Under the pieces are notes generated by a model. That model saw nothing but the letters and a program-made list of their open reading frames with translations, made no database searches and was not told where the DNA came from. From the NCBI GenBank assembly GCA_026988975.1, contig JALSKH010000151.1, positions 1 to 48,027 on the forward strand: a DNA stretch of 48,027 nucleotides, in the 5' to 3' direction. Position numbers and translations under genes: made by a program. This DNA comes from Campylobacteraceae bacterium. Lineage in GTDB: Bacteria > Campylobacterota > Campylobacteria > Campylobacterales > Sulfurospirillaceae. This document shows positions 25,733 to 34,484 of the stretch, one piece after another. Each line of letters starts with the position of its first letter. Positions within the stretch are counted from its first letter, which is position 1.

Positions 25733-27937
25733 TTAGATATCTTGCTCTATGATTTGTGCAAATCTGTTGAAGTATATCTCTTTTAACTCATCCAAATCTT
25801 TGGTTATGTCGTTGCATTTAAAGAGTCTCTCTTTGGTTGTTTCTCCTATCTTTGTCACTTTTATACCTATCTTTTGAGCTAGTTTTTTAAACTCTTCTTC
25901 GTTTTTCACTTCCACTATAGCTCTTGAAAAGCTCTCACTGAAGATCTCTCTTTCATCTTTTAAATCAACTCTACATGTAGAGCCTATGTCTCCGACGCAA
26001 CTCATCTTAGCTAGAGCTATCGCGACTCCTCCCACATTTACATCTTTGGCACTTTTTAAGAGATTTTGTTTATTTGCTTCTATGACTAAATCCCAAAGTT
26101 TTAACTCTTGCTCATAGTTTATTTTTGGTAAAATTCCACCAACTTTTTTGTAAATTTTCTTCAGATACAAGCTTCCGCCAAACTCGCTGTTTGTATCTCC
26201 TATCAGGTATATAGGATTGCCAACTTCCATAAATGAACTTGAGAGTGTTTTGTTTGCATCGTCATTCACTCCTACCATAGCGATCGCTGGTGTTGGGTAA
26301 ATCCCTTCGCCGTCAGTTTCATTATATAGTGAAACATTTCCGCTCACAACAGGGGTGTTTAAGGCTTTGCAAGCCTCTTTTATACCATAGCATCCCTGCG
26401 CAAATTGCCACATGATTTCTGGATTTTCTGGATTTCCATAATTTAGACAATCCGTAATGGCTTTTGGTCTTGCTCCACTCATGGCAACATTTCTTCCACT
26501 CTCCATCACTGCTGCCGCCGCTCCGCCAAATGGGTCTATATAGTTATATCTAGGATTGCAGTCACTACTCATTGAGAGTGCTTTTCCGCTCTCTTTTATC
26601 CGGATAGCACTCGCATCTAGGCTTCCTGAGTTTTTTATAGTATTTGTCTGCACCATTGAGTCGTATTGCTCACTTATCCATGATTTATCCAAAACTTCCG
26701 GTCTTGCTATCAGATTATCAAATGCCTCTTGATTGGTTACTCTCTCAAAATCATCTATACTTATATCTTTAATCTCATCTAAATATGTCGGTTTTTGAGT
26801 GGGTCTGTCATATATCGGCGCCTCTTCTGCTACAGGCAGAACCGGAATGTCTGCTACTCTTTCTCCATGCCAAAACAGCTCCATATTTCCACTGTTTGTT
26901 ACCTCACCTATAACTTCAGCATCCAAATCCCATTTTCTAAATATATCTAGCACTTTATCTTCATATCCACTCTTGGCACATATAAGCATCCTCTCTTGAG
27001 ATTCGCTTAACATAAACTCAAATGGTTCCATCCCCTCTTCACGAGCAGGAACAAGGTCAAGATGCATAGTCATACCACTTCCGCTTCGTCCTGCCATCTC
27101 AAAAGAGCTACTTGTGAGCCCTGCTGCACCCATGTCTTGAATGCCCACTATATAGTCGTATTTAAAAAGTTCCAAACAAGCTTCTAGTAAAAGTTTTTCA
27201 GCAAATGGGTCACCAACTTGTACAGTCGGTCTTAGAGATTTATTTTCTTCACTAAAGCTGTCACTTGCCATAACCGCTCCACCCAAACCATCGCGACCAG
27301 TTTTGCTTCCTACATAGATAACAGGATTTCCAACTCCCTCAGCCAAGCCATAGAAAATCTCATCTGTTTTTGCAAGCCCTAAAGTAAAAGCATTTACTAG
27401 TATATTTCCGTTATAGCACTCTTCAAAAGAGCACTCTCCACCGATGGTCGGAACTCCCATGCAGTTTCCATAATCACCGATTCCAGCTACTACACCTCGT
27501 ACAAGGTATCTTTGATGCTTAGAAATTTTATCATTGTTTACCACATTTCCAAAGCGCAAAGAGTTCATGTTTGCCACCGGTCTTGCACCCATTGTGAAAA
27601 CATCTCTTAAAATTCCACCAACTCCTGTTGCTGCTCCTTGATATGGCTCTATAAAGCTTGGGTGATTATGGGATTCCATCTTGAAAACAGCTGCTACTCC
27701 ATCTCCAACATCGATCACTCCCGCATTTTCTCCCGGTCCTTGTATGACCCATGGAGCTTTTGTTGGAAAGCCATTTAGATACTTTTTGCTTGATTTATAA
27801 GAGCAGTGTTCGCTCCACATAGAAGAAAATATCTTAATCTCTAGTAAATTTGGCTCTCGCCCCATGATTTTTAAGATATTTTGATATTCATCATTTGTGA
27901 GTTTGTGAGTTTTTAGCACCTCTTCGAGATTTTGCAT
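25733..27937 (-). CDS. purL: Phosphoribosylformylglycinamidine synthase subunit PurL
   Basis: The large ATP-grasp-like subunit of the three-part FGAM synthase in purine synthesis. The 734-aa protein is the small bacterial PurL type, needing PurS and PurQ (encoded at 39801-40720). Visible family motifs include '[15 protein letters not shown]', '[20 protein letters not shown]', '[20 protein letters not shown]' and '[12 protein letters not shown]'. The ATG is preceded by 'AGGTTGTAAAA' and a probable -10 box at 27967-27972. It lies downstream of mnmE and the DUF302 gene; the mnmE-purL neighbourhood is also found in C. jejuni as I recall. Confidence 0.96.
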   Translation of the reverse strand: MQNLEEVLKTHKLTNDEYQNILKIMGREPNLLEIKIFSSMWSEHCSYKSSKKYLNGFPTKAPWVIQGPGENAGVIDVGDGVAAVFKMESHNHPSFIEPYQGAATGVGGILRDVFTMGARPVANMNSLRFGNVVNNDKISKHQRYLVRGVVAGIGDYGNCMGVPTIGGECSFEECYNGNILVNAFTLGLAKTDEIFYGLAEGVGNPVIYVGSKTGRDGLGGAVMASDSFSEENKSLRPTVQVGDPFAEKLLLEACLELFKYDYIVGIQDMGAAGLTSSSFEMAGRSGSGMTMHLDLVPAREEGMEPFEFMLSESQERMLICAKSGYEDKVLDIFRKWDLDAEVIGEVTNSGNMELFWHGERVADIPVLPVAEEAPIYDRPTQKPTYLDEIKDISIDDFERVTNQEAFDNLIARPEVLDKSWISEQYDSMVQTNTIKNSGSLDASAIRIKESGKALSMSSDCNPRYNYIDPFGGAAAAVMESGRNVAMSGARPKAITDCLNYGNPENPEIMWQFAQGCYGIKEACKALNTPVVSGNVSLYNETDGEGIYPTPAIAMVGVNDDANKTLSSSFMEVGNPIYLIGDTNSEFGGSLYLKKIYKKVGGILPKINYEQELKLWDLVIEANKQNLLKSAKDVNVGGVAIALAKMSCVGDIGSTCRVDLKDEREIFSESFSRAIVEVKNEEEFKKLAQKIGIKVTKIGETTKERLFKCNDITKDLDELKEIYFNRFAQIIEQDI

Positions 27938-27966
27938 TTTTACAACCTAATAAGATAATTTGCTTT

Positions 27967-27972
27967 ATTCTA
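27967..27972 (-). promoter_or_regulatory. Probable -10 box of purL
   Basis: TAGAAT on the minus strand, 29 bases before the purL ATG, in an AT-rich spacer. No clear -35 box. Confidence 0.4.
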
Positions 27973-28006
27973 CTAAAAAAGTGCTAAATATGTATTGAAA
28001 TTTGTC

Positions 28007-28471
28007 CTATACGGTAAATTTTGCGAATGCCTTCTCTAACTCTTTTGCAGATGCACCCATGATCTTCTCTATGTTGCCGCCAAACATCTTGCTCATTATG
28101 CCCATATTGGCTCCCGTTATAAAAACATCTCCATTTTTATCCTCATATACACCTGCGCGATATGGCATAAATCCTAGTACAAATTTATCTTTGTCATTTT
28201 TAACAATCTGGTAGGCAAATTTTGCGTGTCCTAACGATACGACTCTCATCTTTTCAACATTTTCGTATCCTGCTTTGGTGAAGGATTGTTGCATATTATA
28301 TACATGTGGAGCATTCCAACCAAGCGCCTTTGCCTCATTTTGAACAGCCTCCACGGTATCTTCAAAGTTTAATTTACTCTTCTTGGTTATACTCATCATA
28401 CCAGGAATAATCTTCCACATACCAAAACCAACAACAATAGCTCCGACTAAAAAACCAAACAAAAATTGCAT
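28007..28471 (-). CDS. DUF302 domain protein with N-terminal membrane anchor
   Basis: A 154-aa protein. A membrane segment occupies residues 2-26 or so ('QFLFGFLVGAIVVGFGMW'). It is followed by a DUF302 domain: 'DTVEAVQNEAKALGWNAPHV', 'LGFMPYRAGVYEDKNGDVFI' and 'GANMGIMSKMFGG'. DUF302 proteins are small periplasmic or membrane-tethered proteins of unknown biochemistry, often found with sulfur or redox genes. AGGAG sits eight bases before the ATG. It has its own candidate promoter and lies between mnmE and purL. Confidence 0.8.
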   Translation of the reverse strand: MQFLFGFLVGAIVVGFGMWKIIPGMMSITKKSKLNFEDTVEAVQNEAKALGWNAPHVYNMQQSFTKAGYENVEKMRVVSLGHAKFAYQIVKNDKDKFVLGFMPYRAGVYEDKNGDVFITGANMGIMSKMFGGNIEKIMGASAKELEKAFAKFTV

Positions 28472-28494
28472 ACTTTATCTCCTATTTTTGAGAA

Positions 28495-28500
28495 AGTATA
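28495..28500 (-). promoter_or_regulatory. Probable -10 box of the DUF302 gene
   Basis: TATACT on the minus strand, 23 bases before the ATG at 28471, with TAGGAG between. No clear -35 box. Confidence 0.35.
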
Positions 28501-28546
28501 TCTTCTTAAGATTAAAATAATAATTAATTATGATTTTTATAGTTTT

Positions 28547-29881
28547 TTATTTACCTAAACAAAAACTTCCAAACATTTTATCAAGTATCTCATCTCTGTC
28601 AAAATTTTTGGTTATCAAAGATATCTCTCGTATCGCTTCATTTAGATGAAAGGCAAAAAGTTCAAGTTCTCCTTCATTTAGGACGGTTTTACTCATCTCT
28701 ATCTCTTTATATGTTTTTTCTACTGAAGTCATCTGCCTTTTTGAAGTGAGCATCAATGAGTCGTCCATATTGTTAGCATCTAATATCTCTTTTAATTTTT
28801 CTATCAATCTGCCACTATCTTTTTTTGCGCTGATCTCCAAATAGTCATCTAGCAAATCCCTATCAAACTTACTATCCAAATCTATCTTATTTAGAAGTTT
28901 TATGATTTTTTTATCTGACTTAGACTCTTCAAGCATTTTAATGATCGCTCTATCTTCACTATCCTCTTCTCTTGAATTGTCAAAAATCGCTATAACTATG
29001 TCGCTAGAGTTTATAGCATCTTTTGATCTTTGTATGCCTATCTTCTCTATAGCATCATCCGACTCTCTGATTCCCGCAGTATCTACTATCTTGATGAGAT
29101 GAGTTCCGATCCTTACCTCTTCTTCTATAGTATCTCTTGTTGTGCCTGCTATATCACTGATTATCGCTCTGTCATAATTTAGCAAAGAGTTAAGAAGTGA
29201 GCTTTTACCAACATTTGGCTTGCCAACTATACAAACTCTAAAACCCTCAATGAGCCCCTCTCTTGCTTTTGAACCGTCATAACTCTTTTTTAGAAGTACT
29301 ATAAGATTTGAGAGTCTTTGTTCTATCTGTTTCATTAAGTCTTTTGGCAAATCCTCTTCGGCATAGTCTATATTTACCTCTACAAAGGCTAAGATTTCAA
29401 CCAAATCATCTCTGACTTGATTGACAAAATCCTGCAACTCTCCTTTTAACTGTCGTGCTAAAATTTTAGCTGCATCCACGCTCTTTGTCTCTATGAGTTT
29501 AGATATCGCTTCGGCTCTACTTAAGTCTATCTTGCCATTTAAAAAAGCTCTTTTTGAAAATTCTCCAGGATTTGCGAGTCTAACGCCATTTTTTAAAACT
29601 TCATTCAAAACCATATCTGCTACAATCAAACCTCCATGGCATTGAAACTCTACTATATCTTCACCTGTAAATGAGTTTGGGGATTTAAAGTATATGACGA
29701 TGGCTTCATCTATGACACTTTTTTCTTCATCATAGAGTGTACACAGATAAGCCCTTCTTGGAGTAAAATCTTTTTTATTTGAGAGTTTTTGCGCTACATG
29801 CAAAGAGTCTTGCCCACTGACTCGGATGATTGAAACCGAGCCAATACCGTGAGCTGTGGCGATTGCGGCTATCGTATCTAT
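28547..29881 (-). CDS. mnmE: tRNA modification GTPase MnmE, apparent ATA start
   Basis: With MnmG, makes the 5-carboxymethylaminomethyl group on U34 of certain tRNAs. The conserved N-terminus reads (I)DTIAAIATAHGIGSVSIIR, but no ATG, GTG or TTG precedes it after the in-frame TAA at 29896-29894. The first ordinary start, TTG at 29803, would delete 26 residues of the folate-binding domain. ATA at 29881 has AGGA seven bases upstream, overlaps the jag stop (ATAG), and gives 444 aa, the family length. The G domain has GKPNVGKS (220-227) and 'DIAGTTRDT'. The C-terminus is CLGK with catalytic Cys441. An unusual start or a base error is likely. Confidence 0.9.
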   Translation of the reverse strand: MDTIAAIATAHGIGSVSIIRVSGQDSLHVAQKLSNKKDFTPRRAYLCTLYDEEKSVIDEAIVIYFKSPNSFTGEDIVEFQCHGGLIVADMVLNEVLKNGVRLANPGEFSKRAFLNGKIDLSRAEAISKLIETKSVDAAKILARQLKGELQDFVNQVRDDLVEILAFVEVNIDYAEEDLPKDLMKQIEQRLSNLIVLLKKSYDGSKAREGLIEGFRVCIVGKPNVGKSSLLNSLLNYDRAIISDIAGTTRDTIEEEVRIGTHLIKIVDTAGIRESDDAIEKIGIQRSKDAINSSDIVIAIFDNSREEDSEDRAIIKMLEESKSDKKIIKLLNKIDLDSKFDRDLLDDYLEISAKKDSGRLIEKLKEILDANNMDDSLMLTSKRQMTSVEKTYKEIEMSKTVLNEGELELFAFHLNEAIREISLITKNFDRDEILDKMFGSFCLGK

Positions 29882-30747
29882 TTTGTTTTCCTGTTAAAGT
29901 CATTTATGACTATGAGTCTGCCTCCGCTTCTAGCTGATTTTATACCGACATACTTTTCAGGAAACTCTTCTCTTAACTTTTCTAGTGCGATTTTTATCAA
30001 AACGCCATCTAGTATCTTTGTTTGACCTCTTCCATTGCTTTGAACTCTTTGGATGACAGAGACTAGATATTTGCCTATCATCTCCTCTTGATTTTTTAGG
30101 AATTCGGCTATTTCGAGACGAACATTTGCACCATATTTTATATTTATCCAATTATATAAAAAGTATGATAAAGCTTTGTATCTATAACCCTCTTTTCCGA
30201 TAAGAAGTGCGGCATCTTCTCCGCTATACTCTATCAAGATGGTATTATCATTGTACTTCTCTACCTTTATCTTATCCATCTCAAAGCAACTCTCATCAAA
30301 CAGTCTGTTTATATCAATTTTTACTTCTTGGACAATTTTTTCCATATCAATTTTGAGCTCTTTTTTTCGTGGCTCTCTTTTTTGTATCTTTGGAGTACTA
30401 TTTACATTTTCTTCTTTTTTTATATTATGTTTTTCAAAACTTTGCTGGTTTGGAGAGGCTTTTTTTGCTTTTGGCTTATGTTTGTTTTGCCTCTTCTCTT
30501 CATTTGCAATATCTTTTTGTGGTTTTGGAGATCTTTTTTCACTCTTTCTCTCTCTGTTTTTTCTTGGTTGTTGTTTTTTAGCACCTTTTTTAGCAACCTC
30601 TATGATCGCAGTTTTTTTAAACATTCCCAAAAAACCTGAAGAGGAGTTTTGTATTATATTTATCTCAAGCTCTGTGATAGAACAGCCCATCTCTTTTGCA
30701 GCACTTAAGTATGCCTCTTGTAGTGTATTTCCTTCTACTCTTTTCAT
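29878..30747 (-). CDS. jag: RNA-binding protein KhpB/Jag (SpoIIIJ-associated)
   Basis: A 289-aa RNA-binding protein. It has an N-terminal Jag_N domain (about 1-52, 'VEGNTLQEAYLSAAKEMGCS'), a basic low-complexity linker (about 52-135, Lys/Arg/Gln/Pro-rich), a KH domain (about 150-225, 'LLIGKEGYRYKALSYFL'), and an R3H domain at the C-terminus ('ALEKLREEFPEKYVGIKSAR'). KhpB with KhpA affects sRNA and mRNA fate and cell elongation in Gram-positives; its role here is unknown. The start overlaps yidC, and the TAG stop overlaps the mnmE ATA. Confidence 0.9.
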   Translation of the reverse strand: MKRVEGNTLQEAYLSAAKEMGCSITELEINIIQNSSSGFLGMFKKTAIIEVAKKGAKKQQPRKNRERKSEKRSPKPQKDIANEEKRQNKHKPKAKKASPNQQSFEKHNIKKEENVNSTPKIQKREPRKKELKIDMEKIVQEVKIDINRLFDESCFEMDKIKVEKYNDNTILIEYSGEDAALLIGKEGYRYKALSYFLYNWINIKYGANVRLEIAEFLKNQEEMIGKYLVSVIQRVQSNGRGQTKILDGVLIKIALEKLREEFPEKYVGIKSARSGGRLIVINDFNRKTK

Positions 30748-32354
30748 TTTTTCACCGCCATCTCTTCTACTTTATGCTTTTTAAATGATTGATTTACAAA
30801 ATACTGCTGTACTATGGAAGCTAAGTTACTAGTGAACCAGTACAGAGTCAAACCTGCTGGGAAAGTTACAAAGAAAAATGTAAATATCAGAGGTAAAAAC
30901 TTCATAATTTTCTCTTGTGTCTTATCTGTAAAGTTATTTGGTGCAAGTTTTTGTTGCAAGAACATTGAACCACCCATCAAAATTGGCAATATAAAGTATG
31001 GGTCCATTACCGCTAAATCATGAATCCAAAGCATCCATGGAGCACCCTTTAGCTCAACCGTGTTTTGCAAAACTCTATAGACACCATAAAATACAGGGAT
31101 CTGAAGTATCATAGGCAGACATCCGCCCATCGGATTTGCTCCGTGTTTTTTGTACAGCTCCATCATGTGCGCATTCAGTTTTTGCTTGTCGCCTTTATAT
31201 TTGGCTTGAAGCTCTTTCATTTTTGGAGATAATGCTTTCATTTTGTTCATAGAGAGCATACCTTTGTATGTCAAAGGAAAAAGAACAAGTCTAACCAAAA
31301 GAGTCAAAGCAACGATAGACCAACCCCAGTTACCAAGAAAAGTGTGGATGTAAGACAATAAGACAAAAAGTGGTTTTGCGATAAAAGTAAAAAATCCATA
31401 CTCTATAACATCAGTCAATCTTGGGTCTATTTTTTTCAGTATCACAAACTCTTTTGGACCAATGTAGCCACCGAGGTTCATGTCAGTTGTACCTTTTATG
31501 AAAAGTGCTGGGTCCTTATCTTTCATAGGTGTCTCTACAACTGTCATCTTTTTATCAAAATTATACAAAACAGTCGCATAATATTTATCCGCATTTGCAG
31601 CAAATTGCACACCTTTAAATGTCGCTTCAACCGCATCGCCATCGTCTATGATTTCCATACTGCCATCGCTCTTTTTAAGAAGTGCGCCATGAAATGTATA
31701 GCTCTCTTTTTCAAGGCTAGGATGGTAACCGGGAGTTATAAAATAGTCTGCTTTTTTTGAGAGTTTTATATTTAAATCATAATGTCCATCGGGATAAATT
31801 TTAATTTTTTTGATAATCGTCAAGTTTGGTAAACTTTGTGTCAGGTTTATAGTAACAGGCTTACCATTTAGTGTATAATTGGATTTATCAATATCATAAG
31901 AAGTTGCAAATGCTTCGGTGTTTATCGCCTCATTACTAAACCTCATCTCTAAAGGCAAAAAACCAAGCTTATGGTCAACTAGTTGCAGTCGCTTTCCATC
32001 TTTTGAAGTATATTTTTTTTCATTTAGATAAAACTTTGTCACTCTTCCTAATCTATCTATCTTTAGTTCAAATTTCTTTGCTTTTACTGTAGCTATAACA
32101 TCATCTTTAATGCTTGGATTTAGAGATTTACTTTTGGTGACTTTCGAAGAGGGAATGCTTTGACTTGAAGTCGTTGCAACAGTTGGAGCTTTTTGTGCAT
32201 TTGTTGCTACACTCTTTTGGATTTTAGAGCTATTTTGCTCATTTGGATTTAGAGTCTGTTTTGGAATAAAAAGATAATCATATGTAGCAAAAAACAGAAA
32301 AGAGAGTACTGTTGCTAGTATGATTCTATTTTGGTTACTGAGTTTATCAATCAC
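30744..32354 (-). CDS. yidC: Membrane protein insertase YidC
   Basis: Inserts proteins into the inner membrane alone or with Sec. The 536-aa protein has an N-terminal membrane segment (about 10-27) and a large periplasmic domain (about 60-330). The conserved C-terminal core contains 'NWGWSIVALTLLVRLVLFPL' with the hydrophilic-groove Arg, 'CLPMILQIPVFYGVYRVLQN', and 'FFFVTFPAGLTLYWFTSNLA'. The start is GTG. It follows yidD after 14 bases and overlaps jag. Confidence 0.97.
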   Translation of the reverse strand: MIDKLSNQNRIILATVLSFLFFATYDYLFIPKQTLNPNEQNSSKIQKSVATNAQKAPTVATTSSQSIPSSKVTKSKSLNPSIKDDVIATVKAKKFELKIDRLGRVTKFYLNEKKYTSKDGKRLQLVDHKLGFLPLEMRFSNEAINTEAFATSYDIDKSNYTLNGKPVTINLTQSLPNLTIIKKIKIYPDGHYDLNIKLSKKADYFITPGYHPSLEKESYTFHGALLKKSDGSMEIIDDGDAVEATFKGVQFAANADKYYATVLYNFDKKMTVVETPMKDKDPALFIKGTTDMNLGGYIGPKEFVILKKIDPRLTDVIEYGFFTFIAKPLFVLLSYIHTFLGNWGWSIVALTLLVRLVLFPLTYKGMLSMNKMKALSPKMKELQAKYKGDKQKLNAHMMELYKKHGANPMGGCLPMILQIPVFYGVYRVLQNTVELKGAPWMLWIHDLAVMDPYFILPILMGGSMFLQQKLAPNNFTDKTQEKIMKFLPLIFTFFFVTFPAGLTLYWFTSNLASIVQQYFVNQSFKKHKVEEMAVKK

Positions 32355-32368
32355 TTAAGAACCTTTGT

Positions 32369-32701
32369 TTAATTTTTAAAAGATTTTACAACAAAAAAAG
32401 TATTTTTATCTTTTGGTATAAACCAAAAAGATATTTTACGAGGAGATTCGTTATATTTCCTCGTAAATGAAATTTTTGTAAATCTTTGCTTTACTACAGG
32501 ATAGTCAATACCGCCACGAAATAGTTGGTTGCATCTAAGTATCCTTAAAATTGAAAAAAATATGGCTTTAAAAAAGTTATTAAACATGATCTGTTCTCTA
32601 GCATACTGCGAACATGTAGGATAATACCTGCAACTGCCATAGCTAAAGAGCGTCAAAAATTTTTGGTAAAAGTCTAGAAAAAGAAGTGCTAATTTTTTCA
32701 T
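32369..32701 (-). CDS. yidD: Membrane protein insertion efficiency factor YidD
   Basis: A small protein helping membrane insertion alongside YidC. The 110-aa product shows the family core 'FLTLFSYGSCRYYPTCSQYA' and 'ILRILRCNQLFRGGIDYPV', with conserved Cys residues. About 30 C-terminal residues beyond the core are poorly conserved and basic. The ATG overlaps the rnpA stop (ATGA). Confidence 0.94.
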   Translation of the reverse strand: MKKLALLFLDFYQKFLTLFSYGSCRYYPTCSQYAREQIMFNNFFKAIFFSILRILRCNQLFRGGIDYPVVKQRFTKISFTRKYNESPRKISFWFIPKDKNTFFVVKSFKN

Positions 32702-33027
32702 TTTTCTAGACAGTTTAACCTTTTAAATGACCAAAGAAGACCTTTTTTTAAAGATTTATAATCCATTTCATCTATCTTTCTTTTAGCCACAAATATATAG
32801 CTTCCGCTTTTTAATTGGTGCTCAATCTCTCTAAATATAGCTTTTAACCTTCTTCTGGCTAAATTTCTCTTTACAGAATTTCCAACTTTTTTACTTGCAG
32901 TAAAACCAACATTTTTTTTCAAACCTGATTTGTAAAAGACCACGGCACCCTCAAAGTGCCATTTTATGCTATCGTTATAAACTAAAGAAAACTCTTCTGT
33001 TTTCTTTAAAATTTCATAGTTTCCTAT
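32698..33027 (-). CDS. rnpA: Ribonuclease P protein component, no canonical start codon
   Basis: The protein subunit of RNase P, which matures tRNA 5' ends. The RnpA fold is clear: '[20 protein letters not shown]', '[20 protein letters not shown]' with the RNR-like basic helix, and a C-terminal helix. The frame is closed upstream by a TAG inside rpmH. Between that stop and the conserved N-terminus there is no ATG, GTG or TTG; the first GTG (32943) would remove 28 residues of the core. Candidates are ATA at 33027, overlapping the rpmH stop (ATAG; 109 aa), or ATT at 33012, with AGGA nine bases upstream (104 aa). The ATA is used here; the exact start is uncertain. Confidence 0.88.
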   Translation of the reverse strand: MGNYEILKKTEEFSLVYNDSIKWHFEGAVVFYKSGLKKNVGFTASKKVGNSVKRNLARRRLKAIFREIEHQLKSGSYIFVAKRKIDEMDYKSLKKGLLWSFKRLNCLEK

Positions 33028-33158
33028 ACAGCCAATCTTTTTCTACCTTTTGCTCTTCTAGCTCTTATCACTTTTCTACCATTTTTGGTCTTCATTCTAG
33101 TTCTAAAACCGTGAGTTCTCTTCTTTGGTGTGTTATGTGGTTGAAATGTTCTTTTCAT
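33024..33158 (-). CDS. rpmH: 50S ribosomal protein L34
   Basis: A 44-aa basic ribosomal protein: [20 protein letters not shown] at the N-terminus, then '[20 protein letters not shown]'. This is a near-consensus L34. AAAGGGA lies before the ATG at 33158, and a strong -10 box lies 30 bases further up. It heads the rpmH-rnpA-yidD-yidC-jag-mnmE run. No dnaA is found next to it; the neighbouring gene is a lipoprotein on the other strand. Confidence 0.98.
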   Translation of the reverse strand: MKRTFQPHNTPKKRTHGFRTRMKTKNGRKVIRARRAKGRKRLAV

Positions 33159-33188
33159 TCGTTTCCCTTTATTTAATTTAAGGTTCGG

Positions 33189-33194
33189 ATTATA
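33189..33194 (-). promoter_or_regulatory. -10 box of the rpmH operon
   Basis: GAGTATAATCC on the minus strand contains a perfect TATAAT, 30 bases before the rpmH ATG, within an AT-rich upstream region. Confidence 0.6.
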
Positions 33195-33254
33195 CTCTAA
33201 TTTTACTTAAGTGCATTTAAAAAATATTAATTTTGATTTACTATCATTGCAGAT

Positions 33255-33770
33255 ATGAAACAATATCTCTTTTTAATTTTTATCTTGTTTTTATTTCAAG
33301 GGTGCACAAATTCCCCAAAGCTTCCGCAACAAGATGATATAAAAACAAAAAAATTAGAAATTTTAATAAACTCTCTACATGTAGATAAAAAAGAGGCAAA
33401 AGAGTTAGCCCAAAAAGCCATCATCCACTCTAAAGAGTTGGCAAAAGAGTACAAACTTGTAAAGCCTCCGTTGTTTCAAAATTTTTTAGTAAATATAGGC
33501 TTAAGAAAAAGGGGACTTTGTTGGCAATTTGCATATGATATGCTCTCCTTTGTCAAAGCTCAAAACTACAAAAGTTTTGATTATTATATAGGTGGTGCAA
33601 ATGTGGGTGATTATTGGGATGAGCATAATGTTTTAGTAGTTACATGTAAGGGTTGCAGATTTAAAGATGGCATTTTACTAGACCCTTGGAGAGATTCTGG
33701 AGATCTATACTTTAGTAAACTGAATGATGATAAAAAATACAAATGGAAACAAAGAGGTGGACTTAGATGA
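33255..33770 (+). CDS. Putative lipoprotein with Cys/His/Asp catalytic-like residues
   Basis: A 171-aa lipoprotein with signal 'MKQYLFLIFILFLFQGC' (lipidated Cys17). The C-terminal half has 'RGLCWQFAYDML' (Cys89), 'WDEHNVLVVT' (His124) and 'ILLDPWRDSGDLYF' (Asp143). That order and spacing resemble papain-like or transglutaminase-like enzymes, where Cys sits at the start of a helix and His and Asp on following strands. I infer a possible surface or periplasmic thiol enzyme; the family is not recognised. No Shine-Dalgarno is visible before the ATG. The stop overlaps the next gene. Confidence 0.75.
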   Translation: MKQYLFLIFILFLFQGCTNSPKLPQQDDIKTKKLEILINSLHVDKKEAKELAQKAIIHSKELAKEYKLVKPPLFQNFLVNIGLRKRGLCWQFAYDMLSFVKAQNYKSFDYYIGGANVGDYWDEHNVLVVTCKGCRFKDGILLDPWRDSGDLYFSKLNDDKKYKWKQRGGLR

Positions 33771-34117
33771 CAACAGAAAAATTTGAAAAAGATGCAAGAA
33801 CACTACACAAATTTATACAACTTTACTGCGATCAAAAACACAAAACAGTTGAAAAAAGAAATGATTTTATAAAATTAAAATACCAAAATAAAGAGTTAGG
33901 AAAATTAGAGTACAATCTATGCAAAGATTGTGAAAAAACACTGAAGATTTCCTATGAAAACCTCACAAACTGCCCTCACGAAGAGAAACCAAGCTGCAGA
34001 AAATGTCCCGCACCCTGTTACAATAAAACAGACTGGAAAAAAGTAGCAAAAATCATGAAGTACAGCGGTATGCACATGGGACTTTTAAAAATAAGAAAGT
34101 TATTTAAAAGAGATTAA
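33767..34117 (+). CDS. YgbA family protein (nitrous oxide-stimulated promoter family)
   Basis: A 116-aa cytoplasmic protein with seven Cys (21, 52, 55, 69, 77, 80, 84). The characteristic C-terminal pattern is 'NCPHEEKPSCRKCPAPCYN' followed by 'VAKIMKYSGMHM'. It matches the YgbA_NO family, known in E. coli as an NsrR-controlled protein linked to nitrosative stress; the Cys set probably binds metal or an Fe-S cluster. It overlaps the preceding lipoprotein gene (ATGA), so the two are cotranscribed. Function in this organism unknown. Confidence 0.85.
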   Translation: MTTEKFEKDARTLHKFIQLYCDQKHKTVEKRNDFIKLKYQNKELGKLEYNLCKDCEKTLKISYENLTNCPHEEKPSCRKCPAPCYNKTDWKKVAKIMKYSGMHMGLLKIRKLFKRD

Positions 34118-34121
34118 AATT

Positions 34122-34484
34122 TTATGCCACACTTAACCCAAACTCTACATTAAAATGGGCGGCTTTTACCTCTGGTATAACTGCTCTATTTTGTTTATGA
34201 AGCTCCACTATACCATATCTCTCTAAAGTTTTTAGTGTTCTTGATAAATTTGATTTAGCTCTGCCCGTTAGTTCTACAAGTTGCGTAAGTGATGTTGGTT
34301 TATGTTCTAATATCACTTTTAAAAGTTCTTGATTTTCATTAGATAGTATTTGCGCCATAGATTTGATAGATTCAAACCAAACTTTAGGCTCATCTTCTCT
34401 GGGCTTATAAATGCCCTTGGCTATGTTGATAGTCCTATTTTTATATTCATCTTTTGATATTATACCTACTTTTAATGTTTTCAT
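34122..34484 (-). CDS. HTH antitoxin, TumA-like (HVO_A0114 family)
   Basis: A 120-aa DNA-binding protein. A winged helix-turn-helix lies at about residues 45-100 ('LTQLVELTGRAKSNLSRTLK', 'TLERYGIVEL'), preceded by 'EPKVWFESIKSMAQILSNEN', typical of the HVO_A0114 group. It is paired with the DUF6516 (TumE-like) gene, whose stop its ATG overlaps (ATGA). By family and context it is the antitoxin and autorepressor. Toxin first, antitoxin second is the usual order for this pair. It converges on the YgbA-like gene with four bases between. Confidence 0.85.
   Translation of the reverse strand: MKTLKVGIISKDEYKNRTINIAKGIYKPREDEPKVWFESIKSMAQILSNENQELLKVILEHKPTSLTQLVELTGRAKSNLSRTLKTLERYGIVELHKQNRAVIPEVKAAHFNVEFGLSVA

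Noticed and set aside
28547-29803. mnmE starting at TTG 29803
   Set aside because: It removes 26 residues of the conserved folate-binding N-terminus, which are clearly encoded upstream; no Shine-Dalgarno precedes this TTG.
30239-30784. Long open frame (181 codons) on the plus strand
   Set aside because: It is antisense to jag and yidC. It is open because the Lys/Arg-rich jag linker reads as Phe/Ser/Leu-rich on the other strand; no RBS or family likeness.
32698-32943. rnpA starting at GTG 32943 (81 aa)
   Set aside because: It would lose conserved core residues [12 protein letters not shown] and the protein would be far below family length.
33159-33254. Replication origin near rpmH
   Set aside because: rpmH is near oriC in many bacteria, but there is no dnaA, no cluster of DnaA boxes and the spacer is under 100 bases.
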